NCBI GenBank assembly: GCA_022264855.1
Contig: JABYQU010000023.1
Span: 186,001 to 250,000, forward strand
Reading direction: 5' to 3'
From: Lenzites betulinus
Taxonomy: Eukaryota; Basidiomycota; Agaricomycetes; Polyporales; Polyporaceae
DNA length: 64,000 nt
Shown in pieces: positions 1-11,558 of this stretch; the stretch's first letter is position 1; each line of letters starts with the position of its first letter. A program made the translations under genes and the position numbers. The notes under the pieces are model-generated. The model had not been told where the DNA came from. It worked only from the letters and a program-made list of their open reading frames with translations, and did no database searches.

Positions 1-961
1 CCCAGATCGTGTCAACACCATATCGCGAGGCGGAACTCGAGCGGCTTCCGCCACAAATCGCGAGCGAACAGGAGTGGCAGATCTACCGCATGCGCGACGA
101 CAGCCTGGTCGTCGACTTCTTCCAGGGTCAGTATCGCAACCGTATGGAATGTATGACATGTCATAAGGTAGGCTCAGCTCGTCTAGCTCTTTGAAGTTAT
201 GCAATGCTCACAGGGACGCGTGTTTCCCCAAGACGTCGACGACATACAACACCTTCATGTACCTGACGCTGCCAGTACCAACAACCCGGAGCGGCTCGAA
301 AGTGTCGTTGCAGCAGTGCATCGACGCCTTCGTGGAGAAGGAGGTCATGGATAAGTCTGACGCGTGGTATGCACATGTCCGTTCCTTGCAATGCCCGCGA
401 AGCTGATAGCTGTCTCCAGGAACTGCCCGCACTGCAAGACATTACGGAAAGCCACCAAGCTTTTGTCCCTCTCTCGCCTCCCTCCTGTGCTGCTCATCCA
501 CCTCAAACGGTTCTCGGCGAAGGGCCCTTTCACGGACAAGATCGAGACGACCATCGAGTTCCCACTCAAGGGCCTGGACTTGACGAACTACATGCCACCA
601 CCGCTCCCACCTGGCGTCGACGCCGGCTCCCAGGTGTCGTATGATGACCCACGCTGCCAGATACCGCCATATCGATACGACCTGTACGGCGTGACGAATC
701 ACTTTGGGACACTGAGCACGGGTCATTGTGAGTCGCCAAGGCGCTCAAAATACGATATATACTAACTGTGTCCTCAATGCAGATACTGCATTCATCGCAT
801 CGCGAGGGGGCTGGCTATACTGCGACGATAGCCGGGTGACACCAGCAGATGCGAAGGACGTCGTCGTACGTATCTTTCTGTCGCTGATCGCCACATCTCG
901 CTCACCACCTCCACAGGGAAAGCCCGCGTACATACTGTTTTACAAGAGGGTCAAGGCGTGA
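1..961 (+). CDS. Ubiquitin-specific protease, C-terminal part (Doa4/Ubp4/USP8-like), 5' end outside window
   Basis: Cysteine deubiquitinase of the USP (C19) family; removes ubiquitin from substrates. Only the C-terminal catalytic half is visible. Reading phase gives exons 1-167, 233-366, 420-727, 783-865 and 917-961. The joined protein has the VVDFFQGQYRNRMEC segment and the paired CxxC of the zinc ribbon (CMTCHK, then NCPHCK), followed by RLPPVLLIHLKRF. The catalytic histidine box YDLYGVTNHFG...STGHYTAFI spans the exon 3/4 junction, and the end is PAYILFYKRVKA-stop. The catalytic Cys box must lie upstream of the window. The first intron appears to end in CCAAG rather than CAG/TAG; the only CAG nearby gives the wrong frame. 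The family is clear from the boxes; the exact paralog (Doa4 versus another Ubp) is inferred from the segment around the zinc ribbon. It converges on the Snt2-like gene with about 240 bp between the stops. Confidence 0.93.
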
Positions 962-1201
962 CCCGCTCCTACGTATATCTAAACCTCTTACATCTCCTCT
1001 CTTGCCTTACCGGATATGCTGTCAGCTGTATTTTTCCCCACCACCTGCCCCTGCGAGACAGTCGTAATACCATAGCACGTGTAATCGTACAGTCCACTAG
1101 CGGAAGGATATCGATCAGGACTAGGTACATGCATTATAACCAACATTATCGTCCACCGTCCCCTAGCTCCCCGAGCCTCCCTAGATCCCGTCCCGGCCTC
1201 G

Positions 1202-4200
1202 TCACGACGCGCCGAGCCCGATGATCACCGGATAGCTCTTGCGCGTGTCCGAGTGGCACTTGTGGCAGAGCCACGACTTCGCCTCGCCCTGCGGCGCGTT
1301 CGTCACCTCGTGGAAGAACGGCGAGAACTCGGTGCGGCAGCGGTAGCAGTGCGGGTCCGCGCTGCCAGCGCCGTTCGCCGCGCCGCCCGCGACCCCGTTG
1401 CTGCCGTGCGCGCTGTCGCCGTCGACGGACGCGGCGGACGAGACGTCGCCGCTCGCCGCGTTGAGGATGCGGTCGAGCCGCCGCGCCTTGCGTAGCAGGC
1501 CGTGCGTCTGCGCGACGGGCGCCTGCTTGTAGTTCTTGCAGTACACCTGCAGGGCGGTCTATGTGCGCGTGTGTTGTCAGTGTCAGGTTGTAACAAATGC
1601 AAAGGAAGGGGAAGACGTACCTCGCCGAGATCGTTCGTGTCGCAGATGTCGAACAGCTGCCGCTTGTGCCCGACGTGCCCCTTGCAGATCACGGCGGGCA
1701 CCATCTGGCCCGCGAGGCCCTTCCACTCCACGCTCGTCGCGGGCTCTCGCCGGCTGTTCTTGATCTATGGTAGACGTGACATGAGAAAGGCGCTACGGGA
1801 CGAAGGTGGGATGGACGCGGCGCTGCTTACAGGCTGCATCTCGAAGCCGAACCTGTGCCCGTGCTTCCACGCGCAGGAGACGTGGAACTCGGCGGGACAC
1901 TCGCTGCACTGGATGACCGCGCCGTCGTCCCTGTCGCATAACGTGCAGCTCTGTCATAATATAAGCGTCAGTGGGATCGACGGACAACAAGCGTTTCGAA
2001 GGAGAGGGGACTGACGTTCTGCCATCGATATTGTGGTATCGCGCTCACGCCCTCGACGAGCCGGAGGCGCGCCGCGTCGGAGTAGTTGATCTCGGGTATG
2101 AACGCGGAACATAGGACGTGCACCCATGCCTGGCCCTCCGTGGGCTTGCATGCGCGCAGGTAAGAGTCCGTCGGCGGATATAGTAGCTTCTTCTTCGGGT
2201 CGCGTCGTGTTCGGGGACACAGTAGGCAGTCGGGGATCTGTACATCCGCGGCGCGTGAGCAGGACATATCGACGAAGCGGGACGCGAATGTTACTGACGA
2301 GGGAGGCTTCGAGCGTCTTCTCGTTCTGGCACAGGTCGCATACCCAAGACTCGACGGTCGCCGGGTCAGCGGTCACGCCGCACGTGCCTGCGTGCACGCG
2401 GAATTGACACTGTTTACAGCGGAGGACCTTGCCCATCGGACCATTGCACTGACATGCAACGCAGCGCAATTGCGGTGCGACAGGTGGAGGTGTTGCCTGT
2501 GAGGACACCGTCTGGATGCTCAGTCAGTATTGCGTTCCACCCTAACAGGCACGTTGTATATCGCACCTTTGCACGCTTAGATGGGCCAGCGCCGTTCAGC
2601 GGTGTGCCCTCGCGCTTCTCGCCCGTCTTTGCCTTCGAGACCACCTCCTCGCGTATGGGCCGCACATTGAGATCCGCGTACTTGCGCCACCCGAGGCCAC
2701 AGCTGTCGCAGAGCACGCCCGTAGGGAAGCCCTTGGGCGCCCGCCACCAGACGTCAGACTCGCGCGTCCGACACGCGCCGCAGCTGACGTTCCGGGGCGG
2801 CTCGAGCACGATAGAGCCCTCCTCGTCCTCCGGCGTGGGTTCGCGCGTGGTCGCGCCGACCTTCTCGTCGACACCGTTTGCTCTCGCGAGTCTGATCCGC
2901 ACGTTTTCCTCGCCCAGCTTCGAGCTACGTAAGAAGGGTCAGTGCGTGCGCGGCAGTAGCAGAAGTAGGGGACGAACTTCTTCCAGTGGCCGTAGAAGCG
3001 CACGACCTCGTACATGGACCGCGTGCCGACCTCTTCGCGCACGGCACGGAGCTCGGCACCGTGCACCTGGATGGCATCTTCGAAAGCTGCGACCTCGTCT
3101 GCGCTCCAGTCCTTGTCTGCGTATCGCGTTTCTGCCTTCTTGAACTGGGAAACAGTCAGCGGTGAGTTTCTCTACTCGTACATCTGCAGCTCGCACCTTC
3201 TGCAGTCGCATGGGCGAGCGCATGCTGACGGCGGAGAACTCCTTCTTGTTGATCCATGCGTCTGTCAGTCGGAAGATGCACTCGGTAAGCCAGTCGACGC
3301 TGCATCGCAGCTTGTCGCTCCTGGTCAGCAGCTGCTTCTGCTTCTCCACTGGGTATCTCGTCAGTCAGTGCTTTCCGGCGCTTCCCGCAAGGCACAGACT
3401 CACGTGCTTCGACTGGTAGACAAATCAAAGTCTGAGTCAGCAACGTGTGCTCTTTCGGGAGATTATATCACACACCTTCGGCTGGGAGCATCTCATTGAC
3501 GAGGCTGAGGACCTCTATCGTCGACTCTCCACCCCGCTCCTCCACGTCTGCAATAAAATGAGAACGCCGCAGCATTTAGACGCACAAGCCTGCGCACCTG
3601 GAGGCCTATCAGCGACACCGGGCGCAGCGGGAACAGTGGCCTGGTACTTTGGCCCGACGCGGGTCGCGGCGCGTGGAAAGATCAGGTCATCCGGGTCTGC
3701 AGCCAGGATTAGCAAGAGCAGTGCCAGACGCGTCCGCACCTACCCAGCGTATCCTCCGCAAACGTGTATAACCTGTGCCCGTCCCCGTCAGCGACTGCCC
3801 ACCGCGCGCCGGCGCACGACGCAAACCACCCACCCAAAGTACCGGAAGGGCCACATCTTGAAGTGCTTGATCTCCACGTTCTCCTCCTTCTCCGCGAGCA
3901 CCCGATCTTTCCTCGGCCGCCCGCGCCCGCGCGCCGCCGGCGCGTTCGTCTTCGGCTTCGGCGCTACCGGCGTGAGATGCCGCACGTCGTGGCCCTCGAC
4001 CTCCTCCTCGTGCGCGCGCGAGCACGGCGCGCACGTCCAGCCGTAGCCGCGGCTCGGCTTCGAGAGCATCGGCGGGTTCACGCACTCCATGTGGAAGAAC
4101 TTCTTGCAGCGGTCGCACTGCAGGCTCTCGGCGCTGTGATGGGAGGGGCATCAGTCGGCGGCAGCGGCGGCGCGGTGGCGGTTCGGCCTACGCACGGGGG

Positions 4201-4892
4201 GCACCACTTCTCACACGTATCGCACAGGCGCAGATCGTCCGTGAGGTCCGGGACGACCTCCCGCTCAGCCACTATGTATTCATAGCGTGAGACGAGCACC
4301 TCCCTGATGTGTGTGGGCACTGTGGGAGGGCGTGAGCGTCGCGCGCGCACAAACGCGACCCGCGCGCGGAGGAGACCTACCGTTGCGCACGGTCGCGGCG
4401 GGGATGACCTCGAACTCCTTCCGGAGCCACGGGTCAAAGAGACGGGTGAAGTAGAACCTGTCAGTCCGCCTCTTCCAGCCGGCCAGATCAGATATCCTGT
4501 CTCTATGGAGCACGTAACACTTTGAGCGCAGCTGACTAAGCTCGCAAACCTCGGAATAGATCGCCGCGAGGAGGAGGCGGCAGTCCGCCACTGTGCGGTC
4601 CGAGACGTCGCTGGGGCGGTAGTACCAGGCGAGGCGGACCCGGGTGATGGGTTCGTTGCGATTCCCGTGCTGGTCGAGAATGGGCGTGCCCACGGCAGGC
4701 AGAAACTCCATTATGCGGGCGACGGAGTAAGGGGTGCCGTCACGGACGCCCCAGCTGGGCGAGCAGTATACGTGGTCTCGGGAAAAATCAGTCTCGAGTG
4801 CGAGCAGGCAGGCGGAGGTGGCTGTGATTACCGTTGACTTTCACCTCCTCGCCATTCTTGAGTGTGATCTTGAACGGGGGCGGCGAAGGCAT
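1202..4892 (-). CDS. Snt2-like chromatin reader: BAH-PHD-ELM2-SANT-GATA-PHD/ePHD
   Basis: Probable chromatin-associated regulator related to yeast Snt2, which acts with the Rpd3L/Snt2C deacetylase and Ecm5. Start ATG at 4892-4890 opens MPSPPPFKITLKNGEEVKVN; exon 1 (4892-4832) joins exon 2 (4776-4381) in phase to give a BAH domain. Exon 3 (4319-4196) and the next exon make a PHD finger (LCDTCEKWC...CDRCKKFFHMEC...WTCAPC, about 4240-4040). An ELM2-like piece with RVGPKYQATVP lies near 3665-3640. A SANT domain (DWSADEVAAFEDAIQVHG) lies at about 3120-2980. A GATA-type finger CGACRTRESD...LCDSCG lies at about 2795-2695, a PHD at 2460-2325, and an extended PHD (CLLCPRTRR...SCTLCDRDDGAVIQCSECP) at about 2225-1860. 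A last pair of CxxC motifs lies before the stop at 1202. About 15 short introns; estimated 900-950 aa. It looks intact. Confidence 0.9.
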
Positions 4893-7543
4893 GTTGGCGG
4901 TCTAGCGCCGGGGGTGGGGGCCAGCGGGCGGGGGAAAAGGCAAATGTGGGCGAGGGCAGGGGCGAAAAAGGTGGAGAAGGCAGCCCGGGCCTCCTGGAAC
5001 GCGGACGGGGAGTCTGTGAATATTCGGAGGCGAACTGAGGGATGGTGGAGGTGAGGGACAAGAGGTGAGATGGGCCACGGCCGGGGACGAGATCTGCTCG
5101 CTGAATGGTAAGATTCAACTCCGACACTCCCTGCGCGGAACCACCTGGCCTGTGCCCCCAGAGACGCCCCCTCCCTCTGCCCTCCTCCTCGTCCCCGCCC
5201 CGCCCACATCCACCCAATATACCTGCGAGACTGCCCAGCGGGCCCGCGTCGCCCCCCAAAAGGCATGTACGATGCATTTTCCGCCTGGTTCTGCGCGCAG
5301 AGGCAGCGGCGCTGTCCCCCCAATCCGTCGTCGACCGTCCTCTCCATTGACGCCCGCCTTGGCGCAACCTGTTACGCCTTTCTGTGGGCGACACGCTACG
5401 ACCCCCGCCAGGCTCCCCGCTTGCCATGGCGATGCACGTAAATACCGCAGCCCGCCCATTCAATCCCTCGCTCTTTATTCGCATTGTCCCAGAGCCCACG
5501 CCCGGCGAGTGTAAAGCCGTCTTTGTGAGCCCAGGGACACCCGACGGGCGGCGCTGCGCACAAAACCATTGCGTCCGCCGGCCATCGGGGTCGCCCGAGC
5601 CGCACGCGGTGCACCAGCGCGAGACCCCGGAAAATCCGGGCCCAAGCTGTTCGTGTCGTGTCCCGGATACCGATACTGTACTCTGGAAATTCGCCCGCGA
5701 AGATGCACGTCGTGCATAGCAATCCATCTGCCAAATGGCCCTGAAGAATCCGGGGCCATTTGCGGCCGAGGACGAGAAGGATGCGTGCGCACGACGAGCT
5801 CCCCGGGGTCCCACGGGTGCCGGGCGCTGCCGGAGTGCCGCATGCGGTAAGTTGGAACAAATTCTCGCGCTGCGACTCGGCTGCGACGTCCTTGCTTCAG
5901 AATACAACACGAGCTGTCCAGTACACCGTTCTCGCTTTGTAGTGCCTGCCGTTCGCAACGTTCTCCCTGATCGTGCACTGCTCCCCGGAACGCGCCTCTG
6001 CTGCAGCCAATGTTGAGCCGGCTTCGCGTCTTCGCGCGGTGCGTCATGGCCCGCAGGGAAGCATGCGGCAGCTGCGAAGCACCTGGTACGTCTAGTTGGG
6101 TCCGGGGGAGCCGCTTCGGAGGCGCGGACAGGTCTCGATGGGCCCAGTCGTTGGTTGTGCTGGGGTCTCGAAGTAGGTGAGTTTGTCTCCAGGGACGTAC
6201 GATCTGTCGTCTTTGACAGTCGTCGTTGTACTTTTTCGATGCCTAGTACATTGTCATGTCGGTCTGGCGACAGCGACATTCAAGTAATTTGCCCTCTGTC
6301 ACGGTAAATACCGAGTTCCACAGTGTGCATCCATTATGTGATTATAATCCATCGTTCTACACAAATCCCGACACGCGGTGTCACGTCAGTCTGATAACGC
6401 CAACGTGTCCGTCGTATGACTCTATGAGCCACTTGTTTTGAGTCTTCCAGCCAACCTCGAGAAAATCATACCCCTATCGCATCCCGGATCTTCCAAAACA
6501 TGCACGGCTGGCCGCTCGTTCGTCCATTCACTTGCATTAAAAGCGTACAAAGACGCCGCTTCCCGGCCAGTGCCAATATACGTACACTCTGCGGGGAAAC
6601 ATACCTCACGGCGGTAATGAAGCTTCGAACCCTCTTTGATGATCTTCTACGCTTCCTCGGGCGTGAGATCTTGGCAACTGCTCGATGCCGACATAAGTAT
6701 CCCTTGACGCACTCGTCCTAGCGCCGCATATTGATATCCCCGCGGTGATATCCTTCTCGGTGTCCTTCTCCAGGCGTTCGCGGATGCAGGTAAGGACAGG
6801 ATCGACTGGCCCACCGGTGTGAGCGGTGGGGTACATGGGTGAAGGTGAGTCTGGCACCTATCAAATGTCTTCAAACTTAACGTTCAAAGTTTATCATGCT
6901 GCCTCGACGGCGACCATAAACAGGATCGCCATATTCCCGGCTCGGCATGACAGTAGCTTCGCGCCCTGCTGCCAGCCCGGTGGGGAGAAATGTATTTCAA
7001 AAGCCTGCATTCCGATTCTCGAAGGTCACGGTGTATCATACCATATGCGTAAGTATGCGTCAAGAGAGCGTAGGCGTAGTGGAGCGCAAGTGGAGCTGCA
7101 GGCCGAATGTGCCGAGCTATTACCTTGTGTGCAAGGTCACCTCACCCCCCACAATTGAAGCGCATTTTGACCAGCGCCCGTCGGGCCGGTGGGCCGCCTC
7201 TCAAGCACCATCGGCGTGCCAGTCCCTATATATATGGAAATCGCAGTATTCAACATGTTTCCACTACCACTGCCGAGAAGTTCATACACCCTGAAGTAGC
7301 GTAAAAGCCGAGCACACACTATAGGCCACACAAAAACACTAGGCTGGCATGCTATTATACGCGATTCGGAAGCCGTCTCGCTGACTATGACGCATGCCGT
7401 TCGAGGACATCGAGAACGTGTTCAGCGGAGCGTCTCACAATTCGGACTGGGCAACGACATGGTTATTCGGCCGCAACGCTCTAGGCCGTAGATGAGCCGA
7501 CGGGAGGATGACATGGTCAGCCTCTTGCTGACAGCCCCCGGGG
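4893..7543. other. Gene-poor spacer upstream of the Snt2-like gene
   Basis: About 2.6 kb with no gene I can support. The first ~1.3 kb is very GC-rich and includes the 5' leader and promoter of the Snt2-like gene. The long minus-strand open frames there are proline/arginine/serine-rich, overlap the Snt2-like exon 1 in another frame and show no domain. From about 6200 the sequence is less GC-rich and has frequent stops on both strands. Confidence 0.6.
7119..7170. repeat. Duplicated palindromic motif, copy 1
   Basis: Contains ACCTTGTGTGCAAGGT, a 6-bp inverted repeat around a 4-base centre, inside a longer stretch (TTACC...GGTCACC, then ATTGAAGC plus a T-run) that recurs with a few changes at 8164-8215. 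Shared order and spacing of the pieces suggest an old local duplication or two remnants of one dispersed repeat. It is not a tRNA and no transposase is nearby. Confidence 0.5.
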
Positions 7544-7607
7544 AATAAAAAGCGGGGTGGGACGTGCGCGTGCTCTCTCCCCATCCGCCTCTTCCCTTCC
7601 TTCCTCC

Positions 7608-7855
7608 ATGGCCGGTGCGTTTCCCCTTCCTTTTCCCACTTCCCTCATGCTGATATTTTCTATCTCCTTCACCACTGACGCGCCCTCCACCACAGACACT
7701 GGAGCGCCGCCGACTGCCGACAGCCCAAGACATTCAAGGGCCCGCGAGGGAGGGCAGCCGTTGTCTGCCGGGTGGCTAGCCCTGTCGTGTCAGTCTCGAG
7801 GCATAGCGACCCGGGTGCGCACACCCGTAGCAAGCCGTCCGCTGCCACACACAAG
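7608..7855 (+). CDS. Weak candidate: 5' end of a small spliced gene
   Basis: A TATA-like GAATAAAAAG at 7543-7552 and a long CT-rich tract lead into ATGGCCG at 7608-7614. A GTGCGT donor follows at once, and an 81-nt intron (7615-7695) has CACTGAC before its CACAG acceptor. The second exon stays open from 7696 to a GTGCGT donor at 7856, encoding about 53 residues that begin MADTGAPPTADS. The promoter layout resembles those of genes A and B. No family is recognised and I could not find a convincing third exon, so this may be a gene remnant or chance. Confidence 0.25.
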
Positions 7856-8163
7856 GTGCGTCCCGAGGGAGGGACATTGTCCTGGCGCATACCTTTTCGT
7901 GGTCCTCGGGATAAGTACCTGCTCGTGCGCTGCTCCTCGTCGGGCGGTGCGCGGGTGGGGAAACCAAAATGCGCTTGAGGTAGGTCTTTCCTTCTCTAGC
8001 ATGCAGCTATGTAGTGTACATAGCCGCGTGCCAGTGGAATGCATGCCATATATCATCAGTATTTGTTAAAGTGTCCTCCGAAACCGGATTGCATGCACAG
8101 TGCAGGCAAACATCGAATAAACTAGGGGATTTGTTGGCCCGCCGATCAGTTATAAGTTGGACC

Positions 8164-8215
8164 ATTACCTTGCGTGCAAGGTCACCCGGATTGCAATATT
8201 GAAGCAGCTTTTCCT
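8164..8215. repeat. Duplicated palindromic motif, copy 2
   Basis: Contains ACCTTGCGTGCAAGGT followed by CACC and then ATTGAAGC plus a T-run, matching the copy at 7119-7170 with substitutions and small gaps. Confidence 0.5.
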
Positions 8216-8919
8216 GCGCGCCGCAGCCCTTCTCGGAGCTGTATAGTAGGTCCAGGCAGAACGGGTCCGGCCGCATGGCTCCGAACACACACAAGGTCTG
8301 CGCCGACGTCTACGCGGCACTTCCCTAGTGTACGGTGGCGTGGAGTTTGGGCTTCTCTTTTAGAGGGCTGGGCGCCTGCGAATAAATCCGATCCACGCGG
8401 GTCTGCTCAGTGCTCATGCGCTCGTGCATCATGCCGTTCGTACTTTTTAACTTTCCTCCTCTATTCTCGACTATGTTATGGCAGTTTCGCGACATTGACT
8501 GTCCAGAGCGATACGATCGCGACTTGCTGGCCCAGGGAAGATCGGGCACATAGCCTATGCTATTTCGGCGACGTTCATTAACAATCAACAAACACTCCCA
8601 ACTTTAAACACGGTGTCGCTACGTCATACATGCCTTGGCAGCATAATGCACCGAATGTCGTGCGCGGTATGTTCAGCACGCTTTGCGTTTGTTTTCTCGT
8701 AGGAGTCGCAGGATACCCCAATGTGAATTAGACGAGGTACGGGGGTTCGGCGCACGATGATGGAGGATGTGCTGTGCTGAGCGGGGTCAGATCGCGCCGC
8801 GTCCGCGTTGGGACAGCGTTGGAATAGCTGGAGCCAACAAGAAGAGGGCACCCGGCGGTCGGCGCCGCCCCGTCTTATATACCCTGCACTGGCGGGAGCG
8901 GTCCTCAGCTCCCCCCGTC

Positions 8920-10331
8920 ATGTCCCCCCGACCAACCACTAGCCACCGGAACGTAGTGCTGGGCGGGCACGACGGAACAGTCCTCGCAGGCAAGCCTCTT
9001 GTCCCTTCGAAGCGCGGTTCGAGCCCTGAGTCCACTTCACCCAAGGGTTCTACCAGTACGGCGTCGTGTCATGGAGGGAACTCTTCGAATGGCTCGCCAT
9101 CCTCTTCCAAGTGACCTCGCCCTGGATCATCGTGGCCGACGACCGCCTCACGCCAAACGACGCGGAATACCTCCCCACAGACGATGTCGTCATGCCCGGG
9201 AGGTACACGGTGTTGGCACCAGGCAGGTATCATTCCCGACGCCCTATGAGTTCGCTTCTTGTATGCTGAGCCGCGCGTGCGCAGACCGCTCTGCGATACA
9301 TATCGACCTCGTGGCCACCCACGCCCGCCCGCAGCTTAGCGCGCTGTGTCAGGAGCGGACGAGCAACCTCAACCTGCACGCGCTCTCCAGGCACAAGAAT
9401 TGCCTGTCTTCGGGGAGTGAACTGTCCTGGTGCCGGCTCCAAGCCGCGCACACGCTTTCCGCTTCGCGTCCCGCAGCGGTGAGTGTGCCCACATGCAGTC
9501 TTTTTTTGGATCGAATCTTGTTATTACGCGCGTACGCAGTCACGACGAGTATATGCCTGTGATTCCCGCATCCTTCCCCACCCCGTTTTCATGAAGGCGT
9601 GTCCGCAAACATTAACGCGCCTTCGTTCAGTCATCACGCATTTAGTCTCTCCTGGTACGGCTTTGGAAGCGCCTATCGCCCCGAACGCAATTCGCTTGCT
9701 ATACCGGACGCGCAGCGTGTTTTGCTATATCACATTTGTTGTTGCTCATTAATACGACAGAAGAGACGCAAAAACGAAAGTCCAAACCCCACTGAGTTCA
9801 GCCCACGCCTCACAAGCAGCCCGTCGTTAAAGTCATCCTCGCTGCGGAATATGCTCTTCTTGCGCGAAGACCTGCACGACGCGTGGGCAGAGTACGAATT
9901 CGGTATCGCCCCAGACGTAAGTGGCCGATACCGGCGCTCCCCAAAGCCCGAACGCGCTCATCTGTCGATGTGCACAGAAGGACAACTATCGTGTCATCCC
10001 GTTTGTGTCCGGCCACGACCCCATCGCGGGCCAAATCGTCGAAATAGCCGCGATGGCGGAGCCAGGGACGCGCCCGTTCGACCAGCTGCTGCGCGACCAC
10101 TTCGCGCAGGGCCTGCTCAAGCACGTCAAAGGCGTCGGCGAGCGCCACTGGGACTTCGGCATCGGCGCGCTGAACCTGTCGGACTCGAAGACATTGGGGA
10201 CCGTCGACGCGAAGGTGCGGCTCGAGCTGGAGATGGGCAACCGGCTTGGCGAGTCTGGCGGGAGCTCTCGGCGCAAGTCGGAGTTCGAGTTTGAGCCTGA
10301 GGCTAGTCCGGTGTCTCCCCCATTCAAGTGA
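8920..10331 (+). CDS. HNH_2-type nuclease-domain protein, gene A copy 1
   Basis: Predicted 316-aa member of the fungal HNH nuclease-domain family (HNH_2-like); biological role unknown. Exons 8920-8989, 9046-9222, 9285-9478, 9761-9916 and 9978-10331. Introns 1 and 2 are GC-AG, fixed by phase and by alignment to gene B: VLAG-FYQYG and VLAP-DRSAIHIDLV. Exon 3 ends with LQAAHTLSASRP; exon 4 brings SLRNMLFLREDLHDAW. The His of AAH, the Asn of LRN and the His of DLH are the expected HNH metal/catalytic residues and all are present. The C-terminal part starts DNYRVIPFVSGHDPIAGQ and contains LLKHVKGVGERHWDF. Intron 3 (282 nt) is long; its acceptor AATACGACAG keeps phase 0. A TATA box (TTATATACC) lies about 45 bp before the ATG. 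Unlike the other copies it keeps G at the last base of exon 1 (AG|GCAAGC). It sits under its own left-flank promoter region. Confidence 0.82.
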
Positions 10332-11558
10332 GCACTGCTGGTTTTTCTTGGTTCGTTCGTGGCATTTTCTTGGGTGGGACTCTATATACACGGTGGTTCT
10401 GCGCACGTTGACGACTTCGAACACAGTACATACACAAGCACCAATCGATGTAATTGTATGCGTCTACATGGAGCCACTTTGAAGATCACGGGGGGTATGC
10501 AGATGTTTGAAACTAACCCCTGCAACGTTGTTGTTGCACAGAAGCTTCAAGCATTCTTTTATTCTTTCTAGATGTGGCGGTAGGCCTATGACGACGTGCG
10601 ATTAGAACAAGATTAGAATGACGACGAAAGACGGGATAGAAAGGCTGTGCAATGCCGATAACAACGCCTCCAATCGGAGCTTCAACATACAACAAGGCGC
10701 GTAGTACGTACTTTGAACAGTCATTGACTGTGTTTGATTTGTCTTTCTAATCCGATCACTGTCGTCATCAACAGCATCCCCTAGTCCTGTCATAGTCCAG
10801 CTTGGATTCAAGCTCCCACTGGTGGCGTTTCTCCTGCCCTTCCCCCCTCATATTTTTTAGTCAGACCTGCTTTCCTCATTTTTTCGAGCACCAGGAGATC
10901 TCACAATAGCTCATAAGTCTCTACGATGCCATGCAGCTCGCGAAGACGTCGGCAGAATAATGACGACCCATCGCAGCGGCAAGATCTCGAGAACGGCGAG
11001 TCCAGTCGCCGGACTGACGGTGCGAAATCGGACACATGCCGGGTCGGCTGCAAACGAACTTCATTCTGCGCGGTTCTTTTGCCTCGGCTGTCATGACAAT
11101 TGCGGTGTGGTGCGCTATTGCGCGAGGCTTTCCCCTCGGACACGACGCGTCGCCGCATCCGTCCCTCCGCCGGACACTCGCTGCGGTGGCCCACAATCGC
11201 CCGAAGAGGCCCGCAAAGTTGTGGGGCGGAGGTTTGGGCACCGTCGTGTGCGTCGTGTGCACCGCTATTGCGCTCTTGAGAGGCACGGATTTACGACTCG
11301 TCCGCATTGAGTCCCGCTAGAGCCGATGACCCTGGGCCGCATGCTACTGGGCGGTCGGCCTCTTGCAATCGACGACCATGTCCCGGCAGCAGCACTCTAT
11401 GACGATCCCCGCCACCAAGCGGGCGGGGGGACCCTCGGTCCTGGACCCCTTCCTTTCCCTCGGTTCCCCGAAGCGGTGCGAACCTTAGTCTGCTTGCGAT
11501 ATAAGTCCTTCCACGGTTCCTTATGGTAGGCACCTCCCTCCTCTCTCTCTCTCTCGCC
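10332..11558. other. A-B spacer of unit 1 (also in units 2-6)
   Basis: 1.2 kb between the stop of A1 and the ATG of B1; equivalent spacers follow A2 to A6. It holds the 3' trailer of A with the 20-bp A/B element, then about 1 kb with short open frames on both strands, none with a recognisable product. It ends in the B promoter: GATATAAG, a CT-rich tract and CTCGCCATG. It is well conserved between units, apart from indels in unit 5. Confidence 0.6.
10386..10405 (+). promoter_or_regulatory. 20-bp element conserved 3' of genes A and B (A1 site)
   Basis: ATACACGGTGGTTCTGCGCA starts 55 bp after the A1 stop and is identical at 59748-59767, 76 bp after the stop of gene B. It is present in the 3' region of all six A copies. 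A T/TTC-rich run precedes it in both genes. The flanks have diverged, so the identity looks selected rather than recent. A 3' UTR element or a DNA site are both possible. Confidence 0.55.

Noticed and set aside
4828..6279. Long minus-strand open frame (about 480 codons) upstream of the Snt2-like gene
   Set aside because: It overlaps the first Snt2-like exon in another frame, lies in GC-rich promoter DNA, is low in complexity and has no domain.
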